Part shown: one piece after another, positions 17,601 to 26,338 of the stretch | Layout: every line of letters starts with the position of its first letter | How positions within the stretch are numbered: position 1 is the first letter of the stretch | Assembly (NCBI RefSeq): GCF_030316765.1 | Contig: NZ_JASZYT010000010.1 | Coordinates: 248,001-312,000 of the forward strand | Source of the DNA: Variovorax saccharolyticus | Lineage (GTDB): Bacteria; Pseudomonadota; Gammaproteobacteria; Burkholderiales; Burkholderiaceae_C | Direction of reading: 5' to 3' | Length of the DNA: 64,000 nucleotides | Position numbers and translations under genes: made by a program | Notes under the pieces: model-generated | What the model saw: the letters and a program-made list of their open reading frames with translations, nothing else | The model's database searches: none | What the model was told of the DNA's origin: nothing

Positions 17601-18170
17601 TCAAGCCGCGTGAACGGCCTTGCCGCGACCGATCTGCACCGGGTGCGCGAGCCTGTGCTTGCCCGGCAGTGCGACCCAGTCGGTCGACTGGCCGAGCAGG
17701 CTCGCGTTGCTGTAGAGCAGCTCCGCCCTGGCGCTGCCGCGCCCTGCGTCCAGCGCGACGATGCAACCGTTCTCGATGGTCACGCCGACTCCCTCGAACA
17801 TCGCCTTCAGGCGCAGGTTCAGGTGGTCGGTGATGGCCGGAACTCCGGCGAACTCCAGCGCGACCTTGAGCTTGTTGTCGCAGACGACGTCATGCTTCGC
17901 CAGGAACATGTGCGTGGGCTGCCCCGACCCGCGCCGATCCGCGGTCGCGGCCTTCTGCAGCTCCGCCGTCTTGGCCCACGCCTGGGCCACCAGCTCCAGC
18001 ACGTCCAGGTTCAGCGCCGAGGCCACCCCTTCCTGGATCTTCGCTTCCAGAAAACCCTTCTCCGGTCCTTTCGAAGGGGCGGCGTCATCGCCCTGCAGAT
18101 GCATCTGCGACGAGTCGATGGCAAGGTCATGCGGCAGCAGGGCCGCGAGCGTGAATGTCGAGTCGCTCAT
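17601..18170 (-). CDS. Conserved hypothetical protein, partner of coiled-coil protein
   Basis: A 189-residue soluble protein without signal peptide or membrane segment. The fold is not recognised. Its ATG overlaps the stop of the upstream coiled-coil gene by four bases (ATGA), so the two proteins are translationally coupled and probably act together. The sequence is a mix of short helices and strands (ATADRRGSGQPTHMFLAKHD, LKVALEFAGVPAITDHLNL), with no catalytic motif that I can name. Confidence 0.7.
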   Translation of the reverse strand: MSDSTFTLAALLPHDLAIDSSQMHLQGDDAAPSKGPEKGFLEAKIQEGVASALNLDVLELVAQAWAKTAELQKAATADRRGSGQPTHMFLAKHDVVCDNKLKVALEFAGVPAITDHLNLRLKAMFEGVGVTIENGCIVALDAGRGSARAELLYSNASLLGQSTDWVALPGKHRLAHPVQIGRGKAVHAA

Positions 18171-19276
18171 GCTGCTTCTCCGTGGATCGCCACCAGGCTG
18201 GGCCGAGCGACCAGTTCGCCGGCCGGGCGCACGCCCGAGCCGACCGGCAGCCACTGGGTGCGCACCTGAAACGACGCGGCCGGGCCGGCCGCGGGCGACG
18301 CGGCTTCGAGCGACCAGGCGCCGAGGCCGACCGATACCGACAGCGGCTTTACCACCTGGACCGGCTTGGGCCACCACCATCGCACGGCCGCCGCCGCGAG
18401 TCCGGCGCCGAGCAGCGCGAACAAGGCGGCCCAGGACCAGCGCTCACGCTGCGCAGCCGCGAACGCAGCCTGCAGGCGGCGCGTCTCGTCTTCGAACTGC
18501 AGAACGCGCGTGGATGTCGCCGCCAGTTCGTTGCGCTGCCTTTGGGCCTCCTGCTCCCGGTTCGCGATGCGCTGGTTGGCCGCTTCCAGCGCCTGCGCGG
18601 TTCTCGCCTGATCGGCCTTCGCCTGCGAGAGTTCCTGGCTGGCCTGGTCGAGCCGGGTGCTCGCATTCCCGGCCTGGGCCCGAAGCGATTCGATCAGCTT
18701 CGAGAGTTCGCCGACCTGGCCTTGCAGCGCCCGGTTTGCGGCTTGCTGCTGGTTCGCGTCCCTTTCGGTCTTCGCCGCCTGGGCCTGCTCCTTCTGATGC
18801 GCGGAGGTCGCCGCCGCATCGGCGGCCCCAAGCGCGGCGATCCGTGCATTCAACGACTCGATGGTCCGGCGCAGCTGCAGGATCTGGGCGTTCAGGGTGT
18901 CGATGGTCTGTCGCAGCTGCTGGTTCTGCGCATTCAGCCCCCGGTTGGACTCCCTCAGCGCCTCGTCGCCCTGTCCAGCCGGTGGCGGGGCCGCGGCACC
19001 CTTGGCCAGGGCGCCGAGCGCGAGTCCGATCCCGAGCCCCAGCGCGGCGCCTTCGCCGGCGGACACCCTGCCCCCGGGCCTTGCGGGAGGGACCTGTCCG
19101 GACGGGCTCTGGCCTGCTTGCGGCGCCGCACCCTCTCGCGCCCCTGCTGCGCCGGCAGGAGCCTGACGGGGTGCGACATCGCCCCTGACTTGCGCCGCAG
19201 TCATGCCGGCGCATGCGGCGAGCGCGAGGGCGCAGAGTGCGGCTTGGAGGCGACAGCCCTTGTGACGTGGCTTCAT
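18167..19276 (-). CDS. Envelope-anchored coiled-coil protein, function unknown
   Basis: A 369-residue protein. Residues 1-29 form a signal peptide; LAAC at 19-22 is a possible lipobox, although cleavage after TAAQ is equally plausible. A Pro/Ala/Gly-rich linker is followed by a Gly/Ala helix (GAALGLGIGLALGALAKG) that could span the membrane, then roughly 150 residues of Gln/Ala/Arg/Glu-rich coiled coil (about 110-290), a second hydrophobic segment (ALFALLGAGLAAAAVRWWW) and a small C-terminal domain. Coupled to the downstream 189-residue protein. It starts 10 bases after the quinone oxidoreductase gene ends, so some co-transcription is likely. I know no name for this pair. Confidence 0.7.
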   Translation of the reverse strand: MKPRHKGCRLQAALCALALAACAGMTAAQVRGDVAPRQAPAGAAGAREGAAPQAGQSPSGQVPPARPGGRVSAGEGAALGLGIGLALGALAKGAAAPPPAGQGDEALRESNRGLNAQNQQLRQTIDTLNAQILQLRRTIESLNARIAALGAADAAATSAHQKEQAQAAKTERDANQQQAANRALQGQVGELSKLIESLRAQAGNASTRLDQASQELSQAKADQARTAQALEAANQRIANREQEAQRQRNELAATSTRVLQFEDETRRLQAAFAAAQRERWSWAALFALLGAGLAAAAVRWWWPKPVQVVKPLSVSVGLGAWSLEAASPAAGPAASFQVRTQWLPVGSGVRPAGELVARPSLVAIHGEAA

Positions 19277-19286
19277 GCCACGCACT

Positions 19287-20315
19287 CTATGGCGTCGGCG
19301 TGCGCTGCGAAACCTTCGGATTGGGGATGGTCGGACCGGGCAGCAACAGGATCTTGCCGACGCTCTCGCCCGATTCCATGCGCCGATGCGCCTGGGCCGC
19401 ATCGGCGAGCGGGTAGCGGCTGTCGATCACGGGCCGGATCGCGCCGGCCGCCAGGGCGCCAAGCCATTGCTGCGCGAAGCGTTGAGTCATGGCCTGCTTG
19501 ACCTCGGGAGGCCGCGACTTCATGACCGTGCCGAAGATCTGCAGATGGCGGTACAGCAGCAGGTCCATGGGCAGCGCGGCGCCTTCCGCGCCTCCCAGCA
19601 GGCCCACGACCACCATGCGTCCGCCCACCGCCAGCGAACGCAGGTTGCGCTCCAGGTAGGGGGCGCCGATGAAGTCGATCACGACGTCGACGCCTTTGCC
19701 CTCCGTCCTGCGGGCCACCACGGCCTGGAAGTCGTCGCTGCGGTAATCGATGACCTCATCCGCCCCGAAGCCCAGGACCGCATCGCGCTTGTCGCCGCCC
19801 GCGGTGGCGAACACACGCGCGCCGGCAGCGTGCGCGAGTTGCACCGCGGCCGAGCCGACACCACCCGCCGCCGCATGGATCAGCACCGACTCGCCAGCCT
19901 GCAGGCGGGCCAGATGAAACAGGGCTTCGTGCGCGGTCACGAACACCTCGGCGACCGCACCGGCATCGACCAGCGCGAGGCCTTCTGGCACGTGCATGGC
20001 CATCCGGTGATCGATGCGCGAGAGTTCGGCATAGGCGCCGCCGCCCACGATGCCCATGACGCGGTCACCCACGCGGAAGCCCTGCACCAGCGGCCCCATC
20101 TCGACCACGGTGCCGGCAATCTCCAGGCCCATCGTGTCGGCGTCGCCGAAATAGGCGCGGCCGTAGGCACCCTTGCGATGCGAGAGGTCGGCGCGATTGA
20201 CCCCGATGGAAGCGTTGCGCACCAGCAGATCATGGGGTCGGACTTCCGGTGCGGCGATCTCGCGGCTCACGAGCACTTCGGGTCCGCCGAAGTCGTCGAA
20301 GACGATGGCTTGCAT
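19287..20315 (-). CDS. Quinone oxidoreductase / zinc-less MDR-type NADPH dehydrogenase
   Basis: A 342-residue medium-chain reductase of the QOR branch. It starts MQAIVFDDFGGPEVL, the usual N-terminus; an in-frame ATG at 20333 would add six residues and overlap the upstream stop by four bases. The Rossmann motif AAAGGVGSAAVQLAHAAG is intact, and the catalytic-zinc ligands of alcohol dehydrogenases are absent. Such enzymes reduce quinones or enones with NADPH. Last gene of an operon with a TctC-type binding protein and an aldehyde dehydrogenase. Confidence 0.85.
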   Translation of the reverse strand: MQAIVFDDFGGPEVLVSREIAAPEVRPHDLLVRNASIGVNRADLSHRKGAYGRAYFGDADTMGLEIAGTVVEMGPLVQGFRVGDRVMGIVGGGAYAELSRIDHRMAMHVPEGLALVDAGAVAEVFVTAHEALFHLARLQAGESVLIHAAAGGVGSAAVQLAHAAGARVFATAGGDKRDAVLGFGADEVIDYRSDDFQAVVARRTEGKGVDVVIDFIGAPYLERNLRSLAVGGRMVVVGLLGGAEGAALPMDLLLYRHLQIFGTVMKSRPPEVKQAMTQRFAQQWLGALAAGAIRPVIDSRYPLADAAQAHRRMESGESVGKILLLPGPTIPNPKVSQRTPTP

Positions 20316-20329
20316 TGATTTTTTCTCTT

Positions 20330-21325
20330 TCATTCCAGGGTGATCTTCAAGTCCTTGACTGCCTCGGCCCACGCCTTGTCCTGCTGGGCCAAGAACTGTC
20401 GAAATTGCTGCGGAGTGCCTGTCTCGGGCTGCATGCCGAGCTGTTCGAGCCGCTGGCGCAGCGCAGGGTCGGCAAAGGCCTGGACGGCCGCCTTGTTGAG
20501 CTTGTCCACGATGGCCGGCGGCAGGCCGCGCGGGCCGAAGAAGCCGAACCAGCCCTGGACGCCGAAGCCCGGGTAGCCGGACTCGGCCACGGTGGGCACA
20601 TCCGGCAGCATCGGCACGCGGTTCGGCCCCGTGACCGCCAGCACCTTGATGCGCTTGCTGGCGTGGTAGGTCATGGTGGTGGCCAGCGAGGTCTCGAACG
20701 ACAGGTCGACATGGTTGGCCAACAGGTCCTGCATCGCAGGTGCCGCGCCCTTGTAGGGGACGTGGACCATGTCGACCTTGACCGCCTTGGCGAGGATCTC
20801 CGCCGTCAGGTGCGGGATCGAACCGGGGCCCACGCTGGCATAGGTGACCCGGCCCGGGTTCGCCTTTGCATGCTTCACGAACTCCGGGAAGTTGTTGAAG
20901 GGCGTGCCGGGGGCGGCAATCACGGCGCCCGGCGTATTCACCAGGTTCGTGATGGGCGTGAAGTCGCGCGCGGGATCGAAGGGCAGCTTTCGGCTCAGGT
21001 GCGGGCCGATGGACAGGGCACTGACCGTCAGCACGCCCAGGGTGTAGCCGTCCGGCGCGGCGCGGGCCACGGCGTGCGTGCCGATGTTCCCGCTGGCGCC
21101 CGCGCGGTTGTCGACAACCACGGCTTGCCCGAGCGACGCACTCAGGCGATGGGCCAGTTCGCGCGCCACCACGTCGGTGACGCCACCGGCCGGGAATGGA
21201 ACGACGAGCGTGATCGGCCGGCTCGGGTAGTCGTCCTGCGCGAAGGCGGCGCCGCACAGGGCAGCCGCTGCACACAGCAGCGCAGCCGCGCCACGGCGCC
21301 AGGTGCTCCGGTTCATGAGCTTCAT
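20330..21325 (-). CDS. TctC/Bug-family periplasmic solute-binding protein
   Basis: A 331-residue extracytoplasmic receptor of the tripartite tricarboxylate transporter type. A signal peptide ends near GAAFAQ, followed by the family's YPSRPITLVVPFPAGGVTD and the carboxylate-pinch region QDLLANHVDLSFET. These receptors are hugely expanded in Burkholderiales and often lack adjacent TctA/TctB membrane genes, as here. The ligand is normally a small carboxylate or amide. It lies 36 bases downstream of an aldehyde dehydrogenase gene and probably shares its promoter. Confidence 0.88.
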   Translation of the reverse strand: MKLMNRSTWRRGAAALLCAAAALCGAAFAQDDYPSRPITLVVPFPAGGVTDVVARELAHRLSASLGQAVVVDNRAGASGNIGTHAVARAAPDGYTLGVLTVSALSIGPHLSRKLPFDPARDFTPITNLVNTPGAVIAAPGTPFNNFPEFVKHAKANPGRVTYASVGPGSIPHLTAEILAKAVKVDMVHVPYKGAAPAMQDLLANHVDLSFETSLATTMTYHASKRIKVLAVTGPNRVPMLPDVPTVAESGYPGFGVQGWFGFFGPRGLPPAIVDKLNKAAVQAFADPALRQRLEQLGMQPETGTPQQFRQFLAQQDKAWAEAVKDLKITLE

Positions 21326-21361
21326 GGTCTTGTCTCCTTGTTCGTCCTGCGGATGCCGGCC

Positions 21362-22819
21362 TCAGATCTGGCTGATGAACTTCGTGCTGAGGTAGCTCTG
21401 GATGCCTTCGGCACCGCCTTCGGAGCCGTAGCCGCTGTCCTTGATGCCGCCGAACGGCAGCTCGCAGACGATCATCTGGGCGTGGTTGATGCCGATCATC
21501 CCGGCTTCCAGTTCGTTGCCCACGCGCACCGCGGTGCGCGTCGACTCCGTGAAGGCGTAGGCCGCCAGGCCGTACGGCAGGCGGTTGGCCTCGGCGAGGG
21601 CTTCGTCGATGGTCTCGAACGGGCACACCACGGCCAGCGGGCCGAAAGGCTCTTCGTGCATGACCCTCGCGTGCGCCGGCACGTCCGTGAGGACGGTGGG
21701 CTGCCAGAACAGGCCCGGCCGATCGATGCGCCCGCCCCCGGTGCGCACGGTGGCGCCACAGGCGCGGGCGTCGGCCACCAGGGCCGCGATGGCCTCGACG
21801 CGCCGCGCGTTCGAGATCGGACCCACCTGCGTTTCGGGGTCCAGGCCATCACCCACCTTCAAGGCCTGCGTTTCGGCGACGAACTTCGACAGGAAGGCCT
21901 CGTACACGGGGCGCTGCACCAGGATCCGCGTGGGCGACAGGCAGATCTGCCCGGTGCCGCGGAACTTGCCCGCCGCCACCAGCCGGGCCGCCGCGTCGAG
22001 GTCGGCGTCGGCGAACACCAGCACCGGCGCATGTCCGCCGAGTTCCAGCGTGATGGGCTTGAGCGCCTGGCCGGCTTGCGCCGCCAGCAGTCGACCCACC
22101 GGCACAGAGCCGGTGAAGGAGACCTTGCGGATCACCGGCGACTCGATGAGATGGCGCGAGATCAGCTCGGGCACGCCGAACACCACGTTCAGCACGCCCT
22201 TGGGCAAGCCGGCGTCGTCCAGGGCGCGTGCAATCGCCAACGCGGTTGCCGGGCACTCCTCTCCGGGCTTGAGCACGACGGAGCAGCCTGCCGCCAGTGC
22301 GGCCGCGATCTTGCGGCTGGGCGTGATGGCGGGGAAGTTCCAGGGTGCGAACGCCGCGACGGGCCCGATCGGCTCCTTGTGGACGCGCTGGTGCACCTCC
22401 GGACGCCTCGAAGGGACGGTGCGGCCGTAGACACGGCGCCCCTCTTCGGCGAACCACTCGAAGTAATCGGCGGCACTGGCGACCTCGTACTGCGCCTCGT
22501 GCAGGGCCTTGCCCTGCTCCAGGGTCAGCTGCCTGGCGATGGCCTCGGCGCGCTCGCGCAGAAGGGCCGCGGTACCGCGCAACACCTTGGCCCGATCGTA
22601 GGCGGGCGTTCTGCGCCAGACCTCGAAGCCGCGATCCGCTGCCTCCAGTGCGCGATCCAGATCCTCTCGACGCGCATAAGGCACGCGACCGATCACCGCC
22701 CCGGTCGCCGGATTGAGTACCGGCGAGTTGTCCCGGCCCGCCCCGCCGATCCACTCGCCCTCGATGAAGAGAAACAGCTCGTCATACTGAACAGACACCT
22801 GCATTCCTTTGCTTTGCAT
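21362..22819 (-). CDS. Aldehyde dehydrogenase, succinate-semialdehyde-dehydrogenase-like
   Basis: A 485-residue enzyme of the NAD(P)-dependent GabD-like branch: oxyanion N161 (PWNFP), base E259 (ELGGHAP), nucleophile C293 (GTGQICLSPTR). An alternative ATG at 22804 gives 480 residues; neither start has a well-placed Shine-Dalgarno sequence. First gene of a three-gene operon (dehydrogenase, TctC receptor, quinone oxidoreductase) divergent from a LysR gene. GabD-like enzymes with this context often oxidise short-chain semialdehydes; the actual substrate is unknown. Confidence 0.85.
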   Translation of the reverse strand: MQSKGMQVSVQYDELFLFIEGEWIGGAGRDNSPVLNPATGAVIGRVPYARREDLDRALEAADRGFEVWRRTPAYDRAKVLRGTAALLRERAEAIARQLTLEQGKALHEAQYEVASAADYFEWFAEEGRRVYGRTVPSRRPEVHQRVHKEPIGPVAAFAPWNFPAITPSRKIAAALAAGCSVVLKPGEECPATALAIARALDDAGLPKGVLNVVFGVPELISRHLIESPVIRKVSFTGSVPVGRLLAAQAGQALKPITLELGGHAPVLVFADADLDAAARLVAAGKFRGTGQICLSPTRILVQRPVYEAFLSKFVAETQALKVGDGLDPETQVGPISNARRVEAIAALVADARACGATVRTGGGRIDRPGLFWQPTVLTDVPAHARVMHEEPFGPLAVVCPFETIDEALAEANRLPYGLAAYAFTESTRTAVRVGNELEAGMIGINHAQMIVCELPFGGIKDSGYGSEGGAEGIQSYLSTKFISQI

Positions 22820-22836
22820 GCTTAAATCGATGAAGT

Positions 22837-22878
22837 CGAGGGATCGTATGGGGACACCTTCAAGCGGACAATCCCTCG
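22837..22878. promoter_or_regulatory. Inverted repeat in divergent LysR/aldehyde dehydrogenase promoter
   Basis: CGAGGGAT and ATCCCTCG form a perfect 8-bp inverted repeat separated by 26 bases, in the short region between the two divergent start codons. The position fits an operator bound by the LysR protein. Seen directly in the sequence; the role is inferred. Confidence 0.5.
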
Positions 22879-22911
22879 CTCTCGCGAAACATCTTTGCAA
22901 GGAACGCAAAT

Positions 22912-23841
22912 ATGAGCCAAGCCCGCACCATGGAAAACCTGGAGGTCTTCGTCGACACGGTGCGTACCGGCTCCTTCTCCGCCGTGGCGCGGCGCAGGGG
23001 TGTGGCCGTGTCCTCGGTGGCGCGGCAGATCGATGCGCTTGAAGAAGAACTGAAGGCGTCGCTGTTCACGCGCTCCACGCGCGCGATGCGCCCCACCGAC
23101 GCGGGTGAACTGCTGTTCCGCCGCGCGGTCCAGATCCTCAGCGATCTTGCCGATGCACGCAGCGAGGTCAGTTCGGTCGAGGCTGCGGTCGAAGGCGTGC
23201 TGCGCGTGAGTTGCCTGCCCACCTTCGGACGGCGCTACGTGGTTCCCTGCCTCGCGAAGCTGTTGCAGGCCCACCCGGGCTTGAGCGTGGAGCTGGACCT
23301 GACGGAGCGGCTCGCCGACCCGACCACGGAAAGGCTCGACCTAGCCATCCGCTTCGGCAACCTGCCCGACAGCGCGCTCTTCAGCAGCCGGCTCGCCGAC
23401 CAGGCCTACGTCGTGTGCGCTGCGCCGGACTACCTGCGGCGCCAGGGCCCGCTGCAGGCGCTGGACGCCCTCGACAACCACCGGCTGATCGACAAGCGCC
23501 GAAGCCAGAGCCCGCTCGGCTGGCGCGAGGTGTTGGGAGAGGACCTGCTGCAGCACGGCTGCTGCGTGTTCGAAGCGGACGACTTCGACGCCCAGCGTCA
23601 GGCCGCGGTCGACGGCGTCGGCATCGTCCGCCTGCCGGATTGGGTCGTCGGGCACGACATCGGCCGCGGAGCGCTGGTGGCCTTGCATCCGCAGGGCCTG
23701 CCTGCCGCCGAGGCGACCGGGATTCATCTGGTGCGCGCGCTGCCGCGTCCGAGTGCCCGCCTGAAGGCCTTCGCGGCCGCATTGACCGACTTCGTCGGCC
23801 GGCCGGCGAGCTGGCAGCGCGCGATGAACGGCGAAGCGTGA
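22912..23841 (+). CDS. LysR-family regulator
   Basis: A 309-residue LysR-type protein of the small-aromatic/DsdC-like class widespread in Burkholderiales: MENLEVFVDTVRTGSFSAVA then VAVSSVARQIDALEEELKAS in the winged helix, followed by the substrate-binding fold. AAGGA lies just upstream of the ATG. Divergent from the aldehyde dehydrogenase-tctC-quinone oxidoreductase operon, which it presumably regulates through the inverted repeat between them. Confidence 0.87.
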   Translation: MSQARTMENLEVFVDTVRTGSFSAVARRRGVAVSSVARQIDALEEELKASLFTRSTRAMRPTDAGELLFRRAVQILSDLADARSEVSSVEAAVEGVLRVSCLPTFGRRYVVPCLAKLLQAHPGLSVELDLTERLADPTTERLDLAIRFGNLPDSALFSSRLADQAYVVCAAPDYLRRQGPLQALDALDNHRLIDKRRSQSPLGWREVLGEDLLQHGCCVFEADDFDAQRQAAVDGVGIVRLPDWVVGHDIGRGALVALHPQGLPAAEATGIHLVRALPRPSARLKAFAAALTDFVGRPASWQRAMNGEA

Positions 23842-23869
23842 CGGGGGGCGAACTCGAGGCGCCGCGCAG

Positions 23870-25102
23870 CTAGCCCGCCCGCCGCGCCGGCCACAGACGC
23901 AGCGCCAGCGCGCCCACGCCCGACGCCGTCGCCAGCGCGGTCACGCCCATCCAGCCCCATTGCGGCAGCAGCAGAGCGGCCAGTGCGGAGCCCACGGCCA
24001 TGCCGATGAACATGCCCGTGAACAGCACCGCGTTGAGCCGGCTGCGGGCCGCGGGCTCGATGCCGTAGACGATGGTCTGATGGGCGATCAGCGTGGCCTG
24101 CACGCCGAGGTCGAAGCCGACGGCGCTGACCGCCAGCAGCCACAGCCGGGCGTGGGGCGACAGCAGCGGCATCAGCGCCATGGCCGCGAACGACAGCACC
24201 ACCAGCCCGGCGCCGAGGCGCGTCACCCGTTCGGGGCCGCGGCGGTCGGCCAGCCGGCCGGCCAGCGGCGCAGCCAACGCGCCGGCGGCACCGGCCAGCC
24301 CGAAGGCGCCGGCCGCAGCGCTGCCGAGATGGAAGGGCTCGCCATGCAGCATCACGGCCAGCGTCGACCAGAACGCGCTGAAGCCGATCGCCAGCAGCCC
24401 CTGCGCCAGGGTCGCCCGGCGCAGACCGGGATGGCGCCGCCAGAGCGCGGCCAGCGAGCCCAGCAGCGCACCGTAGGCCAGCTGCGTCGTCGGCCGGAAG
24501 CGCGGCAGGCCGCGCCAGGCCGCAGCGCCGATCAGCGCGACGCTCGCCGCCGCCAGCACGAACATCGCGCGCCAGCCGAAATGCTCGGCCACGAAGCCGC
24601 TCACGACGCGCGACAGCAGGATGCCGAGCAGCAGGCCCGTCATCACCATGCCGACCACCTTGCCGCGATGCGACTCGGGCGCCAACGTGGCCGCGGCGGG
24701 CACGATGTCCTGCGCCATGGTGGCGGCCAGGCCGATCGCCAGGCTGGCCACCAGCAGCAGCCCGATGCCGGGAGCAGCACCGGCCAGCAACAGGGCCGCG
24801 CACAGCGCCGCCGCCTTCGCGAGGATGATGCGGCGCCGGTCGAAGCGATCGCCGAGCGGCGCCAGCAGCAGGAGGCCGAGCGCGTAGCCCAGTTGCGTCA
24901 GCGTGGGCACGAAACCGACCTCGCGGGTCGAGGCGCCGACGTCGGCGCCCAGGACGCCCAGCATCGGCTGGCTGTAGTAGATCGACGCCACCGCCAGGCC
25001 GGCGCCGCTGGCCAGCAGAAAGACCAGCGAAGCCGGCATTTGCGCGGGCATCGCCTGGGCGTCGCCTGCAGCGCTCGCATGCGCCACTTGAATGGAAGAC
25101 AT
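23870..25102 (-). CDS. MFS transporter, sugar-efflux/drug-efflux type (copy 1)
   Basis: A 410-residue major-facilitator protein with twelve predicted membrane segments and the loop-2/3 motif LLLLAPLGDRFDRRRIIL. The N-terminal SIYYSQPMLGVLG and the AQDIVPAAATLAP block define an MFS subgroup of putative exporters common in proteobacteria. It is divergent from a LysR gene with a clear LysR box between them. A close paralogue lies at 28014-29258; long blocks such as IVPAAAT-AP, SRVVSGFVAEH-GWRAMFV and LNAVLFTGMFIGMAVGSAL are identical, so one copy arose by duplication or both by separate transfer. Confidence 0.88.
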   Translation of the reverse strand: MSSIQVAHASAAGDAQAMPAQMPASLVFLLASGAGLAVASIYYSQPMLGVLGADVGASTREVGFVPTLTQLGYALGLLLLAPLGDRFDRRRIILAKAAALCAALLLAGAAPGIGLLLVASLAIGLAATMAQDIVPAAATLAPESHRGKVVGMVMTGLLLGILLSRVVSGFVAEHFGWRAMFVLAAASVALIGAAAWRGLPRFRPTTQLAYGALLGSLAALWRRHPGLRRATLAQGLLAIGFSAFWSTLAVMLHGEPFHLGSAAAGAFGLAGAAGALAAPLAGRLADRRGPERVTRLGAGLVVLSFAAMALMPLLSPHARLWLLAVSAVGFDLGVQATLIAHQTIVYGIEPAARSRLNAVLFTGMFIGMAVGSALAALLLPQWGWMGVTALATASGVGALALRLWPARRAG

Positions 25103-25182
25103 GGTGAAAACCCTTGATATCTTGAATGAGCTGGAGTTTGGCCCTGCAGCCTTCCTCTTGGTAGTCATCAAGAGCGCACAAT

Positions 25183-25207
25183 AGTTATACGTTCGACGCA
25201 TACAACT
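25183..25207. promoter_or_regulatory. LysR box between MFS exporter and LysR gene
   Basis: An imperfect palindrome, AGTTATACG-TTCGA-CGCATACAACT, contains TAT-N11-ATA (25186-25202), a textbook T-N11-A LysR-type recognition site. It lies 10 bases before the LysR ATG and 81 bases from the MFS start, so binding would repress the regulator's own gene and could control the exporter. Confidence 0.65.
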
Positions 25208-25216
25208 CTTGCAACC

Positions 25217-26143
25217 ATGCCGCCGTCCACCCTGCCCTCCGCCATCGTCGCCTCGTCCGACCGCATCGAACTGATGAAGACCTTCGTGCAGATCGTCGAG
25301 GCGGGCAGCCTGTCGGCCGCGGCGGCGCAGATGCGGACCACGCAGCCGACGGTCAGTCGCCGGCTTCAGGCGCTGGAGCGCCTGCTCGGGGTGCGTCTGC
25401 TGCGCCGCTCCACGCATGCGATGAAGCTGACCGAGGATGGCGAGCGCTGCGTCGAGCGCGCCCGGGAGCTGATCGAGAGCTGGCAGGCTTTCGAGTCCGA
25501 CCTGCGGGGCGACGACGAGGAACCCGAGGGCATGCTGCGCGTGGTGGCGCCGCACGCCTTCGGCCAGCAGTTGCTGGTCGGGCCGCTGGCCGCCTACATC
25601 CGGCGCCATCCGCGGGTCAGCGTCGAATGGCTGCTGCACGACCGGCGCCCCGACTTCATCGCCGAGGGGGTCGACTGCGCGATCCAGGTCGGCGAGGTGA
25701 ACGACCTCGGCGTCGTCGCCATCAAGCTCAGCGAGGTACCCCGCATCGTGGTCGCTGCGCCCTCGGTGCTCGAGGGCTTGCCGGCACCCACGCACGCGCG
25801 CGAACTCGCGGCACTGCCGTGGCTCGCGCTGCGCACCTTCTACCGCACCGAGATCCTGCTGTCGCACGCCAGGAGCGGCGAGAGCTGCCGCGTCGCCCTG
25901 CGCCCGCGCCTGAGCACCGACAGTCTCTACGCCCTGCGCAGCGCCGCCGTGATGGGGATGGGCGTGTGCGTGGGCTCGACCTGGCTCCTGGCCGAGGAGC
26001 TTGCGCAAGGCCGCCTGATCCAGCTGGCGCCCGAGTGGCAGGCAGCCGCCCTGCCGGTCTATCTGACCTATCCGCAGGCGCGACTCCAGCCGCCCAAGCT
26101 GAAGCGATTCATCGAGGCGATGCGCTTCGAGTGGCCGACGTAG
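25217..26143 (+). CDS. LysR-family regulator of MFS exporter
   Basis: A 308-residue LysR-type protein with N-terminal winged helix (ELMKTFVQIVEAGSLSAAAA, then QPTVSRRLQALERLLGV) and effector domain. Divergent from the MFS exporter gene with a T-N11-A palindrome in the shared 114-base region, so it very probably regulates that exporter. No corresponding LysR gene accompanies the second MFS copy at 28-29 kb, which raises the possibility that one regulator serves both. Confidence 0.87.
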   Translation: MPPSTLPSAIVASSDRIELMKTFVQIVEAGSLSAAAAQMRTTQPTVSRRLQALERLLGVRLLRRSTHAMKLTEDGERCVERARELIESWQAFESDLRGDDEEPEGMLRVVAPHAFGQQLLVGPLAAYIRRHPRVSVEWLLHDRRPDFIAEGVDCAIQVGEVNDLGVVAIKLSEVPRIVVAAPSVLEGLPAPTHARELAALPWLALRTFYRTEILLSHARSGESCRVALRPRLSTDSLYALRSAAVMGMGVCVGSTWLLAEELAQGRLIQLAPEWQAAALPVYLTYPQARLQPPKLKRFIEAMRFEWPT

Positions 26144-26338
26144 ATCGCAGGGAACGAGGTTCCTCCACGGCCCGGAATCTTGCATCTGTAAGAGACCCGC
26201 CCGCCGCATGAAATCGGCCGGAAACGCCGGCCACCGACAGTCGAGGCGTCGCCTGAGTCGCGGCACACAAGGAGCACCGATGACGCCTCGCCACCTCGCA
26301 CTGCACGCCCTCCCACCAGCCGCTCCGGCGCTTTCCAC

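Noticed and set aside
26144..26338. Possible small gene between LysR and the FAD monooxygenase
   Set aside because: No frame with a start and ribosome site or protein-like composition was found.
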